Source: Sialis fuliginosa (Eukaryota; Arthropoda; Insecta; Megaloptera; Sialidae). From it: 64,000 nucleotides of DNA. The notes beneath the pieces are model-generated. The model was given only the letters and a program-made list of their open reading frames with translations. It had not been told where the DNA came from and did not search any database. Position numbers and translations under genes: made by a program. The stretch spans positions 12,185,001-12,249,000 of the forward strand of contig OY540813.1 of assembly GCA_961205875.1 (NCBI GenBank), read 5' to 3'. Below are positions 11,267 through 25,121 of this stretch, one piece after another (position 1 is the stretch's first letter; every line of letters begins with the position of its first letter).

Positions 11267-11884
11267 CACTATATAGTATTTGCATAGGACGAGATATTTT
11301 TTATAAAATATTAATTTATGATTTTTTATTGATGTGGCCAAAGTAGCAATTTATTATTTTTATTTAATAAAGTAACATTCTAAATCTATATCTTCTCGTA
11401 ATTATATCTAAGTTTTCATAGTTCATTGTCATTATAAAATAAATCATTATAATCTTATTTAAGATTAAAAAAAAATGTTTTACAAAAATCAGAGTATGGC
11501 AAAGAACAAGGGATTGACAATTATGGATAAATAAACAAGTATTTGAAGCTGCCGACATACTTCCTTTAGAAATAAGTAATTGAAAGCCATCAATAATACT
11601 GCTCGTAAAGTTTGGAACGAATTGTATGTTCTCACGATTCTCAATTTCGACGGAATTCATTTGTTTTAGAAATAATTACCGAATCATTTTTGAGTATCAG
11701 ATGTGGTTGGTATCGATTACGTGTATTGATATAGCAGTTTCAAATTATCTTGGCTTAATGGGCTGGGGGTCCGCTTCAAAAAAAGAGTAGAGTTTTCTTA
11801 TCATTCACTATTTTTGAAATAAATCAGTAATATTTTAACTTTATAAATACATAATAGTAATTCTTGCTTATTACATATTAATTG

Positions 11885-12570
11885 ATGCAAATTTTGCCAA
11901 ATTTGCTCTAGATCAAAAGCAAAGCAAACGCTATCTACAGGGTATTAAATTTAAATGACAGTTTCGTGACAGTTGTAATCAATTGTATGGTGTTTATGAA
12001 GGAATTCGCACATTCGCGTTAAGTTGAAATCAGTTGTGATTGGGGTGTACTATGGGCTTCAGAAGTCGTCTGCCACCCTAAAGGTCAGAATCGCTTATAA
12101 CAGATTCTAAAATCATTATCAATATCATTTTAAATATAAACACAAATATATGTCCATTTCATTAATTCATTTTAAATCAAGTTTAACATATTTAAATATT
12201 AAAATTCGGAATATCAAATATTTATTGCCACATAAATATATGAGTATTATGAATGAAGAGTACTTCTTTATCTAGCAAATGAGTTTCAAAACATCTGTCT
12301 TTATTTGGTATATGGAGAAATGATTTAATTTAATAATTAATTAATTATTAATCAAATGGGAGGAGCCTACTAAGTTTGTGATAAGCGAATTTGAATAAAA
12401 ACTGAACGACCACTTCTGCATTTCACTGTACATCTTGGAATGCACAGCAGTTTTACATTATTAGCCTATACATACTATATGTAGATGTTTATTAACACAT
12501 AATGATTTAACACCTCGCAGATAGCATTTGCTTTGCTTTTTTTAGTTTAGAGAAAATTCTTTAATTTTAT
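11885..12570. mobile_element. Family C MITE, copy 2, interrupted
   Basis: The left arm around 11925-11960 ('aaagcaaagcaaacgctatct') and the right arm around 12520-12545 (its inverse with a few changes) are the terminal repeats of the family seen at 5231-5557 and 63195-63635. The inner sequence matches that family up to about 12047 and again from about 12430. Between these points a separate element has inserted. Confidence 0.7.
12047..12433. mobile_element. Family D element nested in family C
   Basis: The segment from 'gtactatgggcttcagaag' to '...cacttctgcatttcactgtac' recurs at 40473-40905, which fixes its boundaries. Its ends are imperfect inverted repeats (TGTACTATGGGCTTCAGAAG against TGTACAGTGAAATGCAGAAG). 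GTAC stands at each edge, either as part of the terminus or as a 4-bp duplication. It is non-coding and of unknown superfamily. Confidence 0.7.
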
Positions 12571-14329
12571 TTTATTAATTTATATTTTTACTATTATTAT
12601 CATATTGTAAAGAAATAAAAAAATATATGATTGGGTTGTGCCACGTAATTTTTACCAAATTACAAAATAATTCAATAAAATACAATAACTAACACCTAGT
12701 AAATCCCACCAAATCAATATAGCTCAATAAAATAAATTTTATAATCAATTAAGAAATAAAATGATAATAAAAAGGTCAAATTTAATTTTACGCTATTCGA
12801 TCAACAAGGTGTTATAAAAGCAAAACTTACAGCCGCTAGGTTTTTTTAAAACAGCTTTTAACAAAACCAATAAACATTTATGTTTGAATCAATGTTGTTA
12901 TATCCACATGTGTATAGTTTTTTTTTTAAAAACACCGGCGACAAAAAAAATAAGTACCTTTTTAACTGGAAACCACAGGATATCTGACAAAAAAACCATA
13001 GGAATTTCAAATTATTTGATTGTATGTATATATGGATGTTTTACAAATGGCCCGTTTAACCGTAAAAGGTCGGTAATTTGTGAAAACAAGTTTTTTTTTA
13101 TTATTATTATTAGTGACATAGTTTTTAAGACTGTTTATTTTTCTAAAAGCTATATCGAATTTCATTACCACTGGGAGGTTAGAACATTTTTGTTTTCGTG
13201 ATTTTTGTTTTCTAAATAGATTAGTCTGGAAATATTAAGGTTATTCGATCATTACAGCAATGTATAGATATAAATATAATATTTTAATATGTTATTTATT
13301 AATAGCTCATATATTTTACTAATTTAAAAAAATAATATTGGACGTTTGTTTTTTGAGTAATTGGATATTAAAAATATTATAGAAAGTGCTCTATTTATTG
13401 AAATTCTACACAAAAATTCTATACATACTATAAAAATTATAAAACACATACATTCACGTGTAGTTTCAGAACCAGGTTTATTCAAAATAATGAAAAACTA
13501 GAAATACAAAACTGCCATGACAGCATGTTTGTAAAGACGCGTGAACAAATCATCCATAACAGTAATTACAGGCAAACAACGTGTACGAGTGCAACAGCTA
13601 GTCGGCGAGGCCATAGTATATATTAAAGATACATATACTGCAATCACCAAATTACTTTTTTTACTTTTAATTATTAACTCAGTAAAAAATTCCATTTAAT
13701 ATACATACATGTGTTCTGCATATAAATTAAAAACAAAATTTTTCGAAATCAAATCTTTTTTATTAAAAAAAAATATGGATAGTTCATAACTAAAGGGGTG
13801 CTAGGCTAATAACCTTAAACAAAATAATTAATACTGCACTTAAAATGATTAATATTATTTGTTCAAATAAAAATAAATTAGTCTGGACATTCTAGCTTAC
13901 ATTTAGACGACAATTTTCTGGCACAATTTCAGAAAAATCTCTATTACATTTTACAAAGATATACGGTTATATTCGCCATACAGGACTTTTATAATTGCAT
14001 TCTTTATTTTACATTCTACAATCATTTGTTCTCTCAGTCGTAAATCGTAAACTACCATTCAGAACAATTTAGAAGAATTAAGCATATATTTATACTTTTT
14101 TATATTTAATAAAATTGTTTTCTGTTTTATTAAATAATTAAATATAAAACTGCCATTGATTATATGGATTTCATTATTATTAGAAGTTATCAAGTATCAG
14201 TAAAATTTCTTTTATATGCGGCTGCCATAAATCAATTATCATATTCGATTAATGAAAGTCTTATCAAAATCAGTTCAATTACAGGAAAACAAAAATTCCG
14301 AAAACTATCAAGCAGATTATTACCTACGA
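12571..14329. other. AT-rich interval, nothing recognised
   Basis: Small open frames at 12884-13201 (plus) and 13498-13695 (minus) show no domain and local AT-biased codons. I find no RNA gene or transposon end. Confidence 0.4.
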
Positions 14330-14463
14330 ATACGATATTAATCAAGCTAAAGAAAATTGATGTCAATTTTGAATTTTAAGAACGCCAAGTAAAATTAGGT
14401 CAGATTAATTTTTGAGGTTCGTACTCCCCCCCCCCCCAGAAAAAAATTGTTCCGGCGCCACTG
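14330..14463. mobile_element. hAT-like right terminus, copy 2
   Basis: This is homologous to 8941-9075: 'gatattaa.caagctaaagaa' through 'gtcagattaatttttgaggttcg', then a 12-base C run (14426-14437) and the end CGCCACTG at 14463. The left end is not recognisable. Confidence 0.6.
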
Positions 14464-15532
14464 GCCTACAGATTTATTAATAAATACTGATAAAATCAAT
14501 AATTCTGCCATTCTACTTTGTATGGGAAAAAATATGTGGTTATTCAATTAAAAAAAGAAAACAGTTTGAAAACTTCTTCCCTAATTTATTCAACGTTTTA
14601 TCTATCCCACATTACCCACACAAATCGCATTAACGATACTTGACTATATATTTTGCCATAAACCACCACAAATTTATGCCCGTGTGAGAAAAATAACTAA
14701 CCGCATTCTCAGAAAGACAGTATTTTTTACTACTACGGCTTCTCGCCGCTGGGGCTCTATACAGTCTCTTTGTTTCTCTCTTTCTCTTTCATTCCCTGGG
14801 CGCCAAAACCTATCATTATTTACGAGGGTTAACATGTAATCAATTTCGGTTTGATACAAGTCGACCAAAGAAACAACTATTAACAACTTTTACACCTACT
14901 TGTAATGAAACTGTGTTAAAAAGGTGTAAAACTTTCATCCGGACAGAAATACGAACTTGTTAATGTGAATAAAGTTATCTGGAAGTTGTGTTAATTATTA
15001 TGCGTATTATATTGTTTATTAGTAGATACAATATAAACATAACACAGTTTTATAAAAAGATTCATTTTATTAAATACCTATCTATATCTCTAGTTTTTTT
15101 TCGTTACTTATACCCATTTACATCATATTAGTTAAGTATGTATATTGGTTAACCTTAAGTAAATGATATACCCCACTTATGAATGTTTAGTCTATTTTCC
15201 GAACCGCTTAAACTAGCAAATTGAAATTTTCCATGAATATAGTATAAGTAGTATGTGATAGATCGAAAATACATATACGATTTTTTTCCAATATACAGTG
15301 TGTCCAAGCATAGATGTAACAAGAGGTGTAATGAACAAAAAAAAATCGAATTTCGGAATGGCATTTGGGGATCGAGTCCTGCTTGATGTAAAACTAACGT
15401 ATACCAAAAAATAGTTGATTTGATCTTCTACAGGTTGTTTTATAAGCAAATTTGTAAAAATAACCAAGAACAAACTACCTATATTTTCAAATTATGAAAA
15501 AAAAATCCACTAAGAAAGTTTGTTTAGATTAC

Positions 15533-15917
15533 AATTTTGTAACCCTGTATCGAATTTTAGAGCATTAAAAAAATAATAACACTCAATAAATTAAGTAGAT
15601 ATTTTATTGTGAAGTGAAAAGTAGGGTTAGAGACAAAGTATGTAAAGTACAAGGTAGCCTCAGTAGTTTGGCACGAGAGAGGGAAATACAGAGTGCCCAA
15701 TCATAACAAATATAGTCTTGTAATTCGGTGCGAGAAGGGGAAAATACGTCATCTGGGATGCCCAAGCTGATTGGTTAAAAGCTACTGAGGCAACCTGTGT
15801 ATTTACTAACCTTTTTTACAAATTTTATTATTTAGTTACTAAGTTGTTTTTCACTTCACAATAAAATATCTACTTAATTTATTGAAAGTGTTATTTTTTT
15901 TAATAGAGTTACAAAAT
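15533..15917. mobile_element. MITE with ~80-bp inverted ends and TACA duplication
   Basis: The outer ends are ATTTTGTAAC and its exact inverse. TACA is repeated at each edge (15529-15532 and 15918-15921). Inside, 'caataaattaagtagatatt' followed by 'ttattgtgaagtgaaaa' appears at both ends in inverse orientation. A further inverted pair, 'gcctcagtag' and 'ctactgaggc', lies nearer the centre. The 385-bp element is non-coding. Confidence 0.85.
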
Positions 15918-16482
15918 TACATGTATATAAATAAATTAAAACTAAAATAATATCTATAAAAATGCTACTGAACTCAAAACACATTAAAATGCATAGGAAA
16001 TATAATTATTGTATATTAGTTTCTAGTGCGCTTTTTTCCAGAAATCCACTGCTGCATTTTGTTCTTTGAATATAAAGGATTCTTAAAGCATAGTGTTAAG
16101 AGAAAATACGATATCCCCATATAAATGAGATAAAAGTATGTGATCTTTTTCTAAATTCCCTAAGAACCATGATAGTGGGCTGCAGATTACTGAGAAAAAG
16201 CTTTATATTACATTCACGTTCTGTATTTGTTAAGTTTAAATATCATGACATATGTAATGAATGAGTTAACATATATCTAATAATATAAGTTCGTATTGGC
16301 TTATTTAAAAAATTGTTCCATTTTTAAACCGATTTTTTTTTCGAAATCGAGATTTTGACTATGCTGTCTGTCTGTCGGTTGGTCTGTAACTCAAAAACGA
16401 TAACACATAGAAGGGTGAAATTTTATATTTACAATTAATGTTCTTCCAGGAAGAAAATCTTTTATTTATGTATATAGTAAAT

Positions 16483-16617
16483 CAGGGGTTATTTTAAGAA
16501 AGTTTTACAACTGCACATTTTCCTTATTAGTATCATTATTATTGGCTTTCTACTTTTATAATTACACTTTTCATTTCTAGAACTGCAGAAACAAACTACA
16601 CACTAAAATAACCCCTG
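16483..16617. mobile_element. hAT-like MITE, CAGGGGTTATTT family, copy 1
   Basis: The ends CAGGGGTTATTTTA and its inverse bound a 135-bp element. The last 45 bp closely match the right end of 47767-47997 ('ctgcag.aacaaactacacactaaaat'). No 8-bp duplication is visible here. The left flank belongs to another repeat and the right flank to the hairpin family of 3869-4591. Confidence 0.75.
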
Positions 16618-16639
16618 ACACCCATTTTTTTGTAATTTT

Positions 16640-16775
16640 AAATTTCGTTAAATGTATGTTTATTACATAGATTTTTATACGCTGATTATAAATATGTCGA
16701 CCAAAATCAAATCCGACTACCCGTTCAAAAAGTTAGGGTGTTTTTTCTCCAAAATTTTAATAAAACGGCAATGAA
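16640..16775. repeat. Diverged arm of the 3869-4591 hairpin family
   Basis: The order of phrases 'aatttcgttaaatgtatgttta', 'cgctgatt', 'gaccaaaatcaaatccgac' and 'cgttcaaaaagttag' is that of the right arm of the giant hairpin, with about a quarter of the bases changed. Only one arm is present. Confidence 0.6.
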
Positions 16776-18139
16776 AACTACACACCAATTAAATTCAGTA
16801 AATTTTCCTTTAAAGGCTTAAAAAATGTTTTTATATTAACACAATAAAAAAATTACATTTTGTTAACAACAGGTTTGGACGTATCTGGGTTAAAGGCATA
16901 AAGAAATAACGCTTGCATGTTTTATTTCTTTTTAAGAACTTAACCAAGCGTTTTAGATCTTACACTAGTTAAGGAGTTAAGGTTATGTTTGACCCAATTT
17001 CTTTATAGCTCGCTAAACATTTATACTGCGCTGGTTTGTTTTCAAAAGCAATTTGTTTTTATTTTAAGTATTAATAGTTATTTTTTTTAAAGATTACATT
17101 CATTAAATTAAAATCTTGTAAAAACTAACATAAACTAGTGAATTTTACTGTAATTATATAGGTAGGGAAAATGTAATAGAGGTTTTCATTTAAATAATTT
17201 AAACATGCAATGATTCAGAAACCAAACGTTAGGGTACGCCCTATGAACTTTTAATGTCGAACAAGGCAACGAAATAAAGTTTATGCACAGTGTAATGTTT
17301 CGGAAAGTACCAAATTATTCAACTGTCATTATTCAGTACGTTCTTTCGACAGAAGGTAGGTACATTATGTTTATGTGAAAACATTATTTTACTCAATTTA
17401 ACCGTAATTAATCTATGTCAGAATGTTTTCCTGTAAATTATCAAATTAGAATTATAATATAGTCATATTCTATTTAAGCGAACATATACAATTTAAAATG
17501 GCTTATGGTAATGAATTTTTTAGGGACAAACAAGTGAAAATTATTTTTAATTATTTAATTTAGAGAACAGTTTTTATGCCATTGGTGCTATAAAACTTTT
17601 TTTAGAAAAAAAATGAATACGACATAAATTATAGATAATAATAATATAAACATATTTTTTTCTAAAACGCACTGTTTCAAAAATTAAAAAAAATGAGTAA
17701 AGATCCGTTTCCAGTTGTCAGTTTTCTCTTAGAATAAGACGTTTTCTTCCAAGGTTTATTCAGATTCTATGTAAATTCAAAAAAATTGTACTTCTGGTAT
17801 TTTCATAAAAATCACGAGTTTGGAAAGGTTCTATATAATAAATATTATATTTTCGTTACGTAACTATCTATACTAGTATAAAAATTGTTTTTAAATTTAG
17901 TCTGGAGTCTAGATGCCATAAACAATGATTGGAAAAACGATGTTTTGCAATATAGGAAATTTAGTCGGTATATTATATACAGTTATACAATCTACATAAA
18001 ATGTAAACACCTATTCGTAAATAATCTTGCCTAAAAGAAAAGCACTTTAAATAAATGAAGTAAAAAAATTCCATTTTCTTTCTATAATTTTATTTGAAAT
18101 TTTGTACTTCATTTCAATGTTTTATCAGTTATTTAGGAA

Positions 18140-18311
18140 CAAGCGCAGATCTAATGGGGAGGGGGTCATGGGGGACATTACTCTCCCTCCAACCTCAAAA
18201 ATTAAAGCAAATTAAATAGAAACATGCTTATTAAATACACTAAAGTTTAATAACTTTTTTGTCCATATCACAGTCCATGACCCCCCAATTGTAAACCTAG
18301 ATCGGCGCCTG
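18140..18311. mobile_element. hAT-like MITE
   Basis: The left end CAAGCGCAGATCTA pairs with the inverse of the right end CAGGCGCCGATCTA. The flanks TTTAGGAA (18132-18139) and ATTAGGAA (18312-18319) agree at 7 of 8 positions. It is 172 bp and non-coding, with C-rich and G-rich tracts just inside each end. Confidence 0.75.
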
Positions 18312-18319
18312 ATTAGGAA

Positions 18320-21302
18320 TCATAATTTAAAAACTCTCCTGATTATTTATTTACTTATTTGAGCTTGTGAGTAAATTCCTTGCAACAATATAATCTGGAA
18401 AATCCAATTATATATTTAACAAGGAAACAAAAAAAATAGACACGGCTTATTTTCAGGAATCTAAATAATTATATTTCTAACGTTTGCGAACACGGTGAAA
18501 GAAAAATCAGGTTAATTAAAACAATGTCGAGTCAGGATTTTCTCCGTGTTTGTTTTTCTTTAATTTACTTTATAAGATTAATTCGCTCACTGCAAAATTG
18601 AAACTGCAGGTACTAATTATGTGGATTAATCAACATTTCAGACAAAGGTATTTTAATTATGCTGATTTGAAGTAGGTACTTAAAAAAACATCTTGGTGTG
18701 ATTTTTGTGTAAATTTTGTTATTCTTAATAATTATATTTTATAAAACATCTTCTAAGTGAATGTACAGTGCTTACTTATGCTAAATTCTCCAAAGGTATA
18801 GTTAATTATTATCGAAGAATTTAAATAAATACAGATAAAGTATTATGTGTTTAACCATATAATTTTTATACATTATTAGAAAATATTAATTCGAATTGCC
18901 AATGACGATTTTTTAAGCAAATGGAGACACATCTTCGTAAGGGAATATTTTAATACAAAAGTTGTCTTTTTATACCTTCTAAAAATATGTAAACTTAAAT
19001 TACATATTTTTAGTCCCTTAATTTATTTACCATCAACTTGTATTATAATTGGATAAAACGTTCTTATTTGAACCAAACAAAATAAAATGAGACAGATAGA
19101 AGTTTTGTTATTGACTGAGGCAGATCGAGTTAACTGTGGCAACGGAACTTCTAACTTCCTGTTATTAAAATTAATAGACTTTTGTTTTTTGAAATTTGGA
19201 CGCTTTATGACAATCTAAATTACTTTTATTGCTACCGCACAACTTTCTATGTTATTGTGTTATGTTATGTAAAGGTTGTAACATAAGTTTTCAATTAAAC
19301 ATATACATGATAAATGTGTATTTGTTCTTTAGCCTATTAAATGCCATCTTTTGTAAGATTTAAAACTTCCGCGGTCTTTTAACTAGGTACTACTAACTTA
19401 TCGATGTATGAAAGCTTAATTTTTTTATCTTTATATTTGATTCTTTAGTGCAGGCGCTAGAAGGTAGTGAGTGGAAATAATATGACAATCGGCAACTATG
19501 TTTATATTCGTACACCTGAGATCTAAAATAACTTAAAAATGCAAGGTGCCAGTCGGTACCTTGATCGGATATTTTGTAAATCGCGAAAAGGCCCTACAAT
19601 AAGAAAAAAAATCTTTAGGCCTTTTCACATAAAAAAGGTCCTACAAGGACCTTACATTTTTGTAGAGTGCACTGGTTACAATGTTAGGTAGCATGTTATA
19701 AATCTTCCTTGTAATTCTACATTAAAAAATAAAAGCCAAAAATGCAATTTTTTTTCAAAATATTTGAAAGGTTTATTATATTATAACTCCAATTGTCGAA
19801 AGAGGATAATTCCAGCAGACATTAATTTGAAGATATAATAAATAAAAACTCCAAATATTGTTATCGCTATTTCTGAAATAAAAAAGGTGTTTTATTTAAA
19901 GTTATATATGCAAGCGAAAACAGATACAAAAAAATGTTGAGCTGGTACACCCTGTATTTACATTATTGTGGCTTTTTCACCAAACCCCAAACTTTTGTTT
20001 TATTTTGTTTCTGTTGTTCTCGTTTTCTAAATTGGACGGACATATTTAAATAAGTTCATTTTACTGTAAACTTTCCTTTGTATAAAATATATTTTATTAA
20101 ATTTCTGTGAAATCCATCCTTAAATTATAATAATGTATATACCCTTATTTAAAAATTTTATTTATACATATATAATTTAATATTCGGTCTAAATTAAAAA
20201 TTGTTATTATTTATATATGCATATTAAATAAAAAATACTGAATCTTTGCGAACAATTTAAAATACAATATTTTAATTATCGAGTACAATTTTGCTGTAAA
20301 ACAATTAATAAAAATAATGATATTCTTTAGTTTAATTAATTAAATTATTTTCTGCATATTAACTATAAGCATTGAGATAAAAAAGACCATATAAGTATTT
20401 AATGTCAAATTACAAACATTTTACGATATATGAAATAAAGCTATTTGGTAAACTGTTCATACATTCTTATTTCAAGAGCTTTTTATAAAAGAAAAAGTAT
20501 CATATTTTTCATCTTTTAAAGTGGGCTTCAACTTCAACCACAAAACGAAACATAATTCTTGCAGAAACTTTGCAATACAATCCTCTCTACTTCAGAAACC
20601 TAATAAATCATATCGATATGGTCCATGAAAAGTGAACACTTAAGTCTATTACCGATATCTTTGAAGCTGACCGGTTTCTCCCAGGCGTGCCAACATTATC
20701 GCACTGCAGTACGAACAGGCGTGCCAACATGATATGATAAATGTGAAACAGATATCCACGGATCCTTGTTTTGATGACCGATGTGTTATCGATACTCTTG
20801 TTCAAGTGCTTGAGACTGCGCCTCCTAGATAATTAACTTGAAGTTTTTAAATGTTTTATGACTACGGCCATTAAAAGTTAACAACTGACATTTTTTGTTT
20901 TGGGTTTAGCATAAGATAAAGTAATTACGTAAATGTGTTAAATACATTTAAGCAGGGTTCCGATGTTATTTTGTTGCTAAGCAATGGAAGATATTGAAAG
21001 AATGCAGACATGAATATTTTTCCTAGAAATGTTATTGATGTGTCGCGATGGTAGCGACGCGGTCAGTGGTAAAAATCGAAACTAACGCAATCGGGTCAAC
21101 CGGTGTTTAGTAAACAATTAAATCAGTGATTTTATACGTTTAACAATTAGAGTATTTAATTTCTTTTATAAAGAAAATAAGTATAACTATGCTACTATAC
21201 TATATACATTTATAATTTGTTTTTCTTAAAATCAGTAATGTACCTACTGAAAAAATCAATACGTCTGAACACTTAACCTATATTATCTCAAAAGGATTGT
21301 TA
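18320..21302. other. AT-rich interval with minor repeats only
   Basis: No gene is supported. An inverted 'ggtccttgtagg'-type motif occurs near 19640-19670. A 'gtacaccctgta' motif at 19948-19962 resembles the end of a common insect transposon. The phrase 'caggcgtgccaacat' occurs twice (about 20684 and 20716). A GC-richer patch lies at 21030-21110. Confidence 0.35.
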
Positions 21303-21588
21303 TGTCCGGAGCTCGCAAAATTTGCAAGCTTGCAAACACTTTCAAACAAGGTATCAAACTTATATGACAGTTCTCTTTGAGTTTTTAACAGATAGTTTCA
21401 TGCGCAGTAAGTTGATTTTTACGTTTTTACTCAAGATTAGTAAATATACTTTACATACCTTTGTTTTTACTTCCTATGCATGAAACTATTTATCAAAAAC
21501 TCCAATAGAACTGCCATATAAGTTTGATACCTAATTTGAATGTGCTTGCAAGCTTACAAATTTGCGAGCTCCCTTTTAATACCGAACA
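21303..21588. mobile_element. TTAA-type MITE, family A, copy 3
   Basis: The inverted repeats exceed 110 bp. The left arm 'caagcttgcaaacactttca' and the segment 'tatcaaacttatatgacagt' recur inverted on the right. The left terminus is TGTCCGGAGCTCGC, having lost the short 'tattataaag' segment of the other copies. The flanks GTTA and TTAT are weak remnants of TTAA. Confidence 0.8.
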
Positions 21589-22723
21589 TTATTCAATCAT
21601 AACGGTTAATGTCCAATCGTTAAAATCAATAAACTGAATCAAAGATAATATTTGAATTAATTAAATACTGTTATTTGTTATTGCAGGTATTATATAATAA
21701 TTGTAATTTTACACAAACATTTTGAAATAAAAAGTAACCCTAAATAAATATACATGATTTAATGTTCACATCGTATCATATATGTACATATGTGAAAGAT
21801 CGCTTAAAATAAAAACAGCGTATTTCACAGTTCGCTGATCCAGCCGGTCGTTTCTGTACAAAAAAGTGAAACATAGGTGTAATTTTTTATGTAATACTGG
21901 GGGTTGCTTTTTCACAGATTCTATCTGTTTTCGCGGATTTTAAACGCGTGAAAAGGATCTCGGGGATATTCGTTGAGATTTATCGGATATAAGCAGATCT
22001 GTTTTCATTTATAGGATGTAATTTTTCAATGTAAACAAATATTTTATTTTATTTATTCATATTCTTATGTATATAGTTTTAATTTAAAAACTAGTGATTT
22101 TTTTACACCGGAAGAGCAATTTGTTTAAATTGATTCTTACATATGGCACTTCTATTTTCGGACTGCTGTGTTTTCAATTTTAAAATTCTATTCTGCTATC
22201 GCAATCAGCAGTGCTACGTTTGTATGTATGAACAACAGTAACAAAGTGTCATAATAAAGATGACAGTTTTCTTTGACATTTTAAAAAAGAAAACAAGAAA
22301 GAAATATTGCTTCACATAGAATGAAAACTTCAATTTATATTATACAACAGAACTTCTGTAAATCGAACTATAGGACAATTTCCTATGAGTATCGAGTTAA
22401 GATTATTTAAATATAAAATAAACATAATTTAAATACAAATAATATTTTTATTTATTATGTTATTAGTTTTTCTCAATTTCTACAAAATTTTAAATTATAT
22501 TGTTGACCTTAGTATTTGTCATTGATAGTAGGTATCTCCCAAGTCTTGAATACCATAAATTTTTTACACTTTTTTGAAACTGTACCGAAATAGAAGAGGA
22601 TGTGGCATATGATATATTAATAATAATATATTAATATAGTAATTATTACGAATTGCTTTATACTGACGCTTTGAAAATAAAAGTGTTAATAGAATCAAAT
22701 CATACTATACTGATTAATACCTA

Positions 22724-22725
<2 letters not shown>

Positions 22726-22756
<31 letters not shown>
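22726..22756. repeat. 31-base T run
   Basis: An uninterrupted T run. No A-tailed retroposon could be delimited on the minus strand next to it. Confidence 0.9.
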
Positions 22757-22761
<5 letters not shown>

Positions 22762-22769
22762 TGGAATAA

Positions 22770-23425
22770 TGAGGCGTGTTATAGAATTTTTTATTTTTAT
22801 TTTCATATCTAAGGTGACGAAAAATAGCGTTAAAATAGTAAGGGGCTTCAAGCAGTAATTTATTTCGTCCCCTCCCCTCTAACTCGGTAACTATACTAGC
22901 TCAAAAAAAATTTGATAATGAGGCTTTGTTGAGATTACCAACAACAAATACTAAAGTCGAAATATCATTTAAAATTTTGGAAAAATAGAGTGAGGCGTCA
23001 CTTTTTTTTATTTTCATATCTAGACATGTTGGGGTGTCAAAATGTAGATCTCAATTAGTAGAATATGACCCTATTTTTATATTATTTTCTAACTCAAAAA
23101 TGCACCCGTGGCTCCAAACAGTCCACGTAGTACGTACTTCGGAATCCTAATAGCATACACCCGTGTATGTCTTGACCGAATTATTATACCTTACATGCTT
23201 AGGTTTCATAAAAAGTTATTTTCCAAATTTTTACATCTATAGGTAGGTATGGTGGTCATAACTTTGCATTTTTAATAAAATTTTAAGTTTCTAGCTTAGA
23301 TATATTATATATTATATATATTATATATTATATTAGATTTACGAAATATTTTGCTGAGACGAGAAAGGGCAGACTGGCGGACAAACGGATAATAATTTGA
23401 GAATAATGTGGAACCCTAAAAATAG
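22770..23425. repeat. Decayed interspersed repeat
   Basis: The segment contains 'gacgaaaaatagcgttaaaat', C-rich tracts, a TATAT-rich run (23300-23335), 'cagactggcggacaaacgg' and a right edge '...gtggaaccctaa'. Such an order resembles insect elements that end in GGGTTCC, but no left end is clear. Confidence 0.35.
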
Positions 23426-25121
23426 TAATTAGAGTACTTATAATTGTAACACTTCGTCTATATAACCGTTACAAATAAATTAATACATTTATTTAATTTT
23501 ACTTGTTACGCAGTAAGTGATGGTGTTCGCTCTGTGTTATGTAAGTGCAGATGTTGTAATTTATTAATTTCAAAACTTGTGGCATCGAGAGCCGAAGCCA
23601 GTGCGCAGACAACTCTCGATAAGTAAATATCGATAAATAGATAAGCTGCAACTAGGAAGCGACGACAAAGAAGGGTCCTATTTAACCTATCCCTCACACA
23701 TCGTCGTGAAAGTGTTATTTGTGTTAAATTGTTAGTCTTTGTTTTTCTGTAAATAGTGTTTTCATCTGTTTTTCGGTGTCGTTAATTAGTTTTAATTATT
23801 AATTTATTTATTTCAAATTATTATACATTTTGGGTGTATTACATTACAATATTTTAAATATTGTTGTTATTTTGCTAGTTATGTTGTTGACTTAATTAAA
23901 GTGAGTTATGTTTTTATATATTGCATAATTATTGTAATAAATATATTATCTTTTATACGGTTAGCATTTATTGTTATATAATGTTTTGTGAAATCTTACA
24001 TCGAAGTGTAAATATAGTAAATTCATATTCAAACATTTCACTGTTATTTTGACAACGCGGGGATTTGGTTACGCCAACTCAGCATCATCGGTAGCGTACC
24101 CCCGTGAGTGTCAGATAAAAACGTTCCCACACTGTACGTGTTCTGTGAAGTGTCATTTGCTTCAAACACACGTAACACGTCTCTCGAGTGTCTGAATTAT
24201 CTGACAGTTTGTTGAAAAAAACATCATCTATAGTGCTCGATATGTTTAGTGTCTGTTTTGAGGGTTTTTTTTAACCTTTGTACGTGTATGAATGATTTGA
24301 AAAGTACATGAAATTAAATTTTAAATCATCTTTATCACATAATATCAGAATTTAAGTTTTTAAAAATTTAAAAACCTAACTAAACACTTCTACAGGGTGT
24401 CGAATTGTTATAAATTTGGTTTGAAATTTAGAGTAGTAGTGATTAATTCATAATAACTGACTGCTGATTTCTACTTAAAAATAATTATCAACTTTTAAGA
24501 AAATCTATTTGAAAATCAAATTTAATAAAAGGAAATCCATCGAGAAAATGTTGTACAAGTATTACAATTCTCTTTATTATAAATTTTTTTATAATAATGT
24601 CTACTACTTATAAAATTAATGACTAAACTCAATTTGGGGTTTTCCCGATCAACATTCTAAGTAGGCGGAAAAAACCATTCCAAAAATAAATCGGCAAAAC
24701 TTAAACCTCACAAATCATAGAACTACCTATTTTTTATATTTATTTATCAATTATTATATTTAAATTTAAGCTTATTCTTTACAAAAATATATAACATAGG
24801 CCATGAAAATCTATTGACAAATAAATGTCACTCTGTATTCGTACGGAGTTAAAATCTTTTACTTTTATGTTATTCTTCTAATTTTATTTTATAAAACACG
24901 AAAAAACACATTTATTTTGATTGACATATTACTTGATTTTCCGTCGAACACATTTTTCCCTTATTTATTTTGTAAAAGCTTCACGCTAATGTTAATAAAT
25001 ACATTGACGGTATGTACTTGGATTCCAACCACGTGAAAGTGATTTTTTACCTCTAATAGCACACTCACAACACTCTCTTGTTGAGATTATAAATAAGGAG
25101 TTAACGAGTCTCTCAAGTTAA

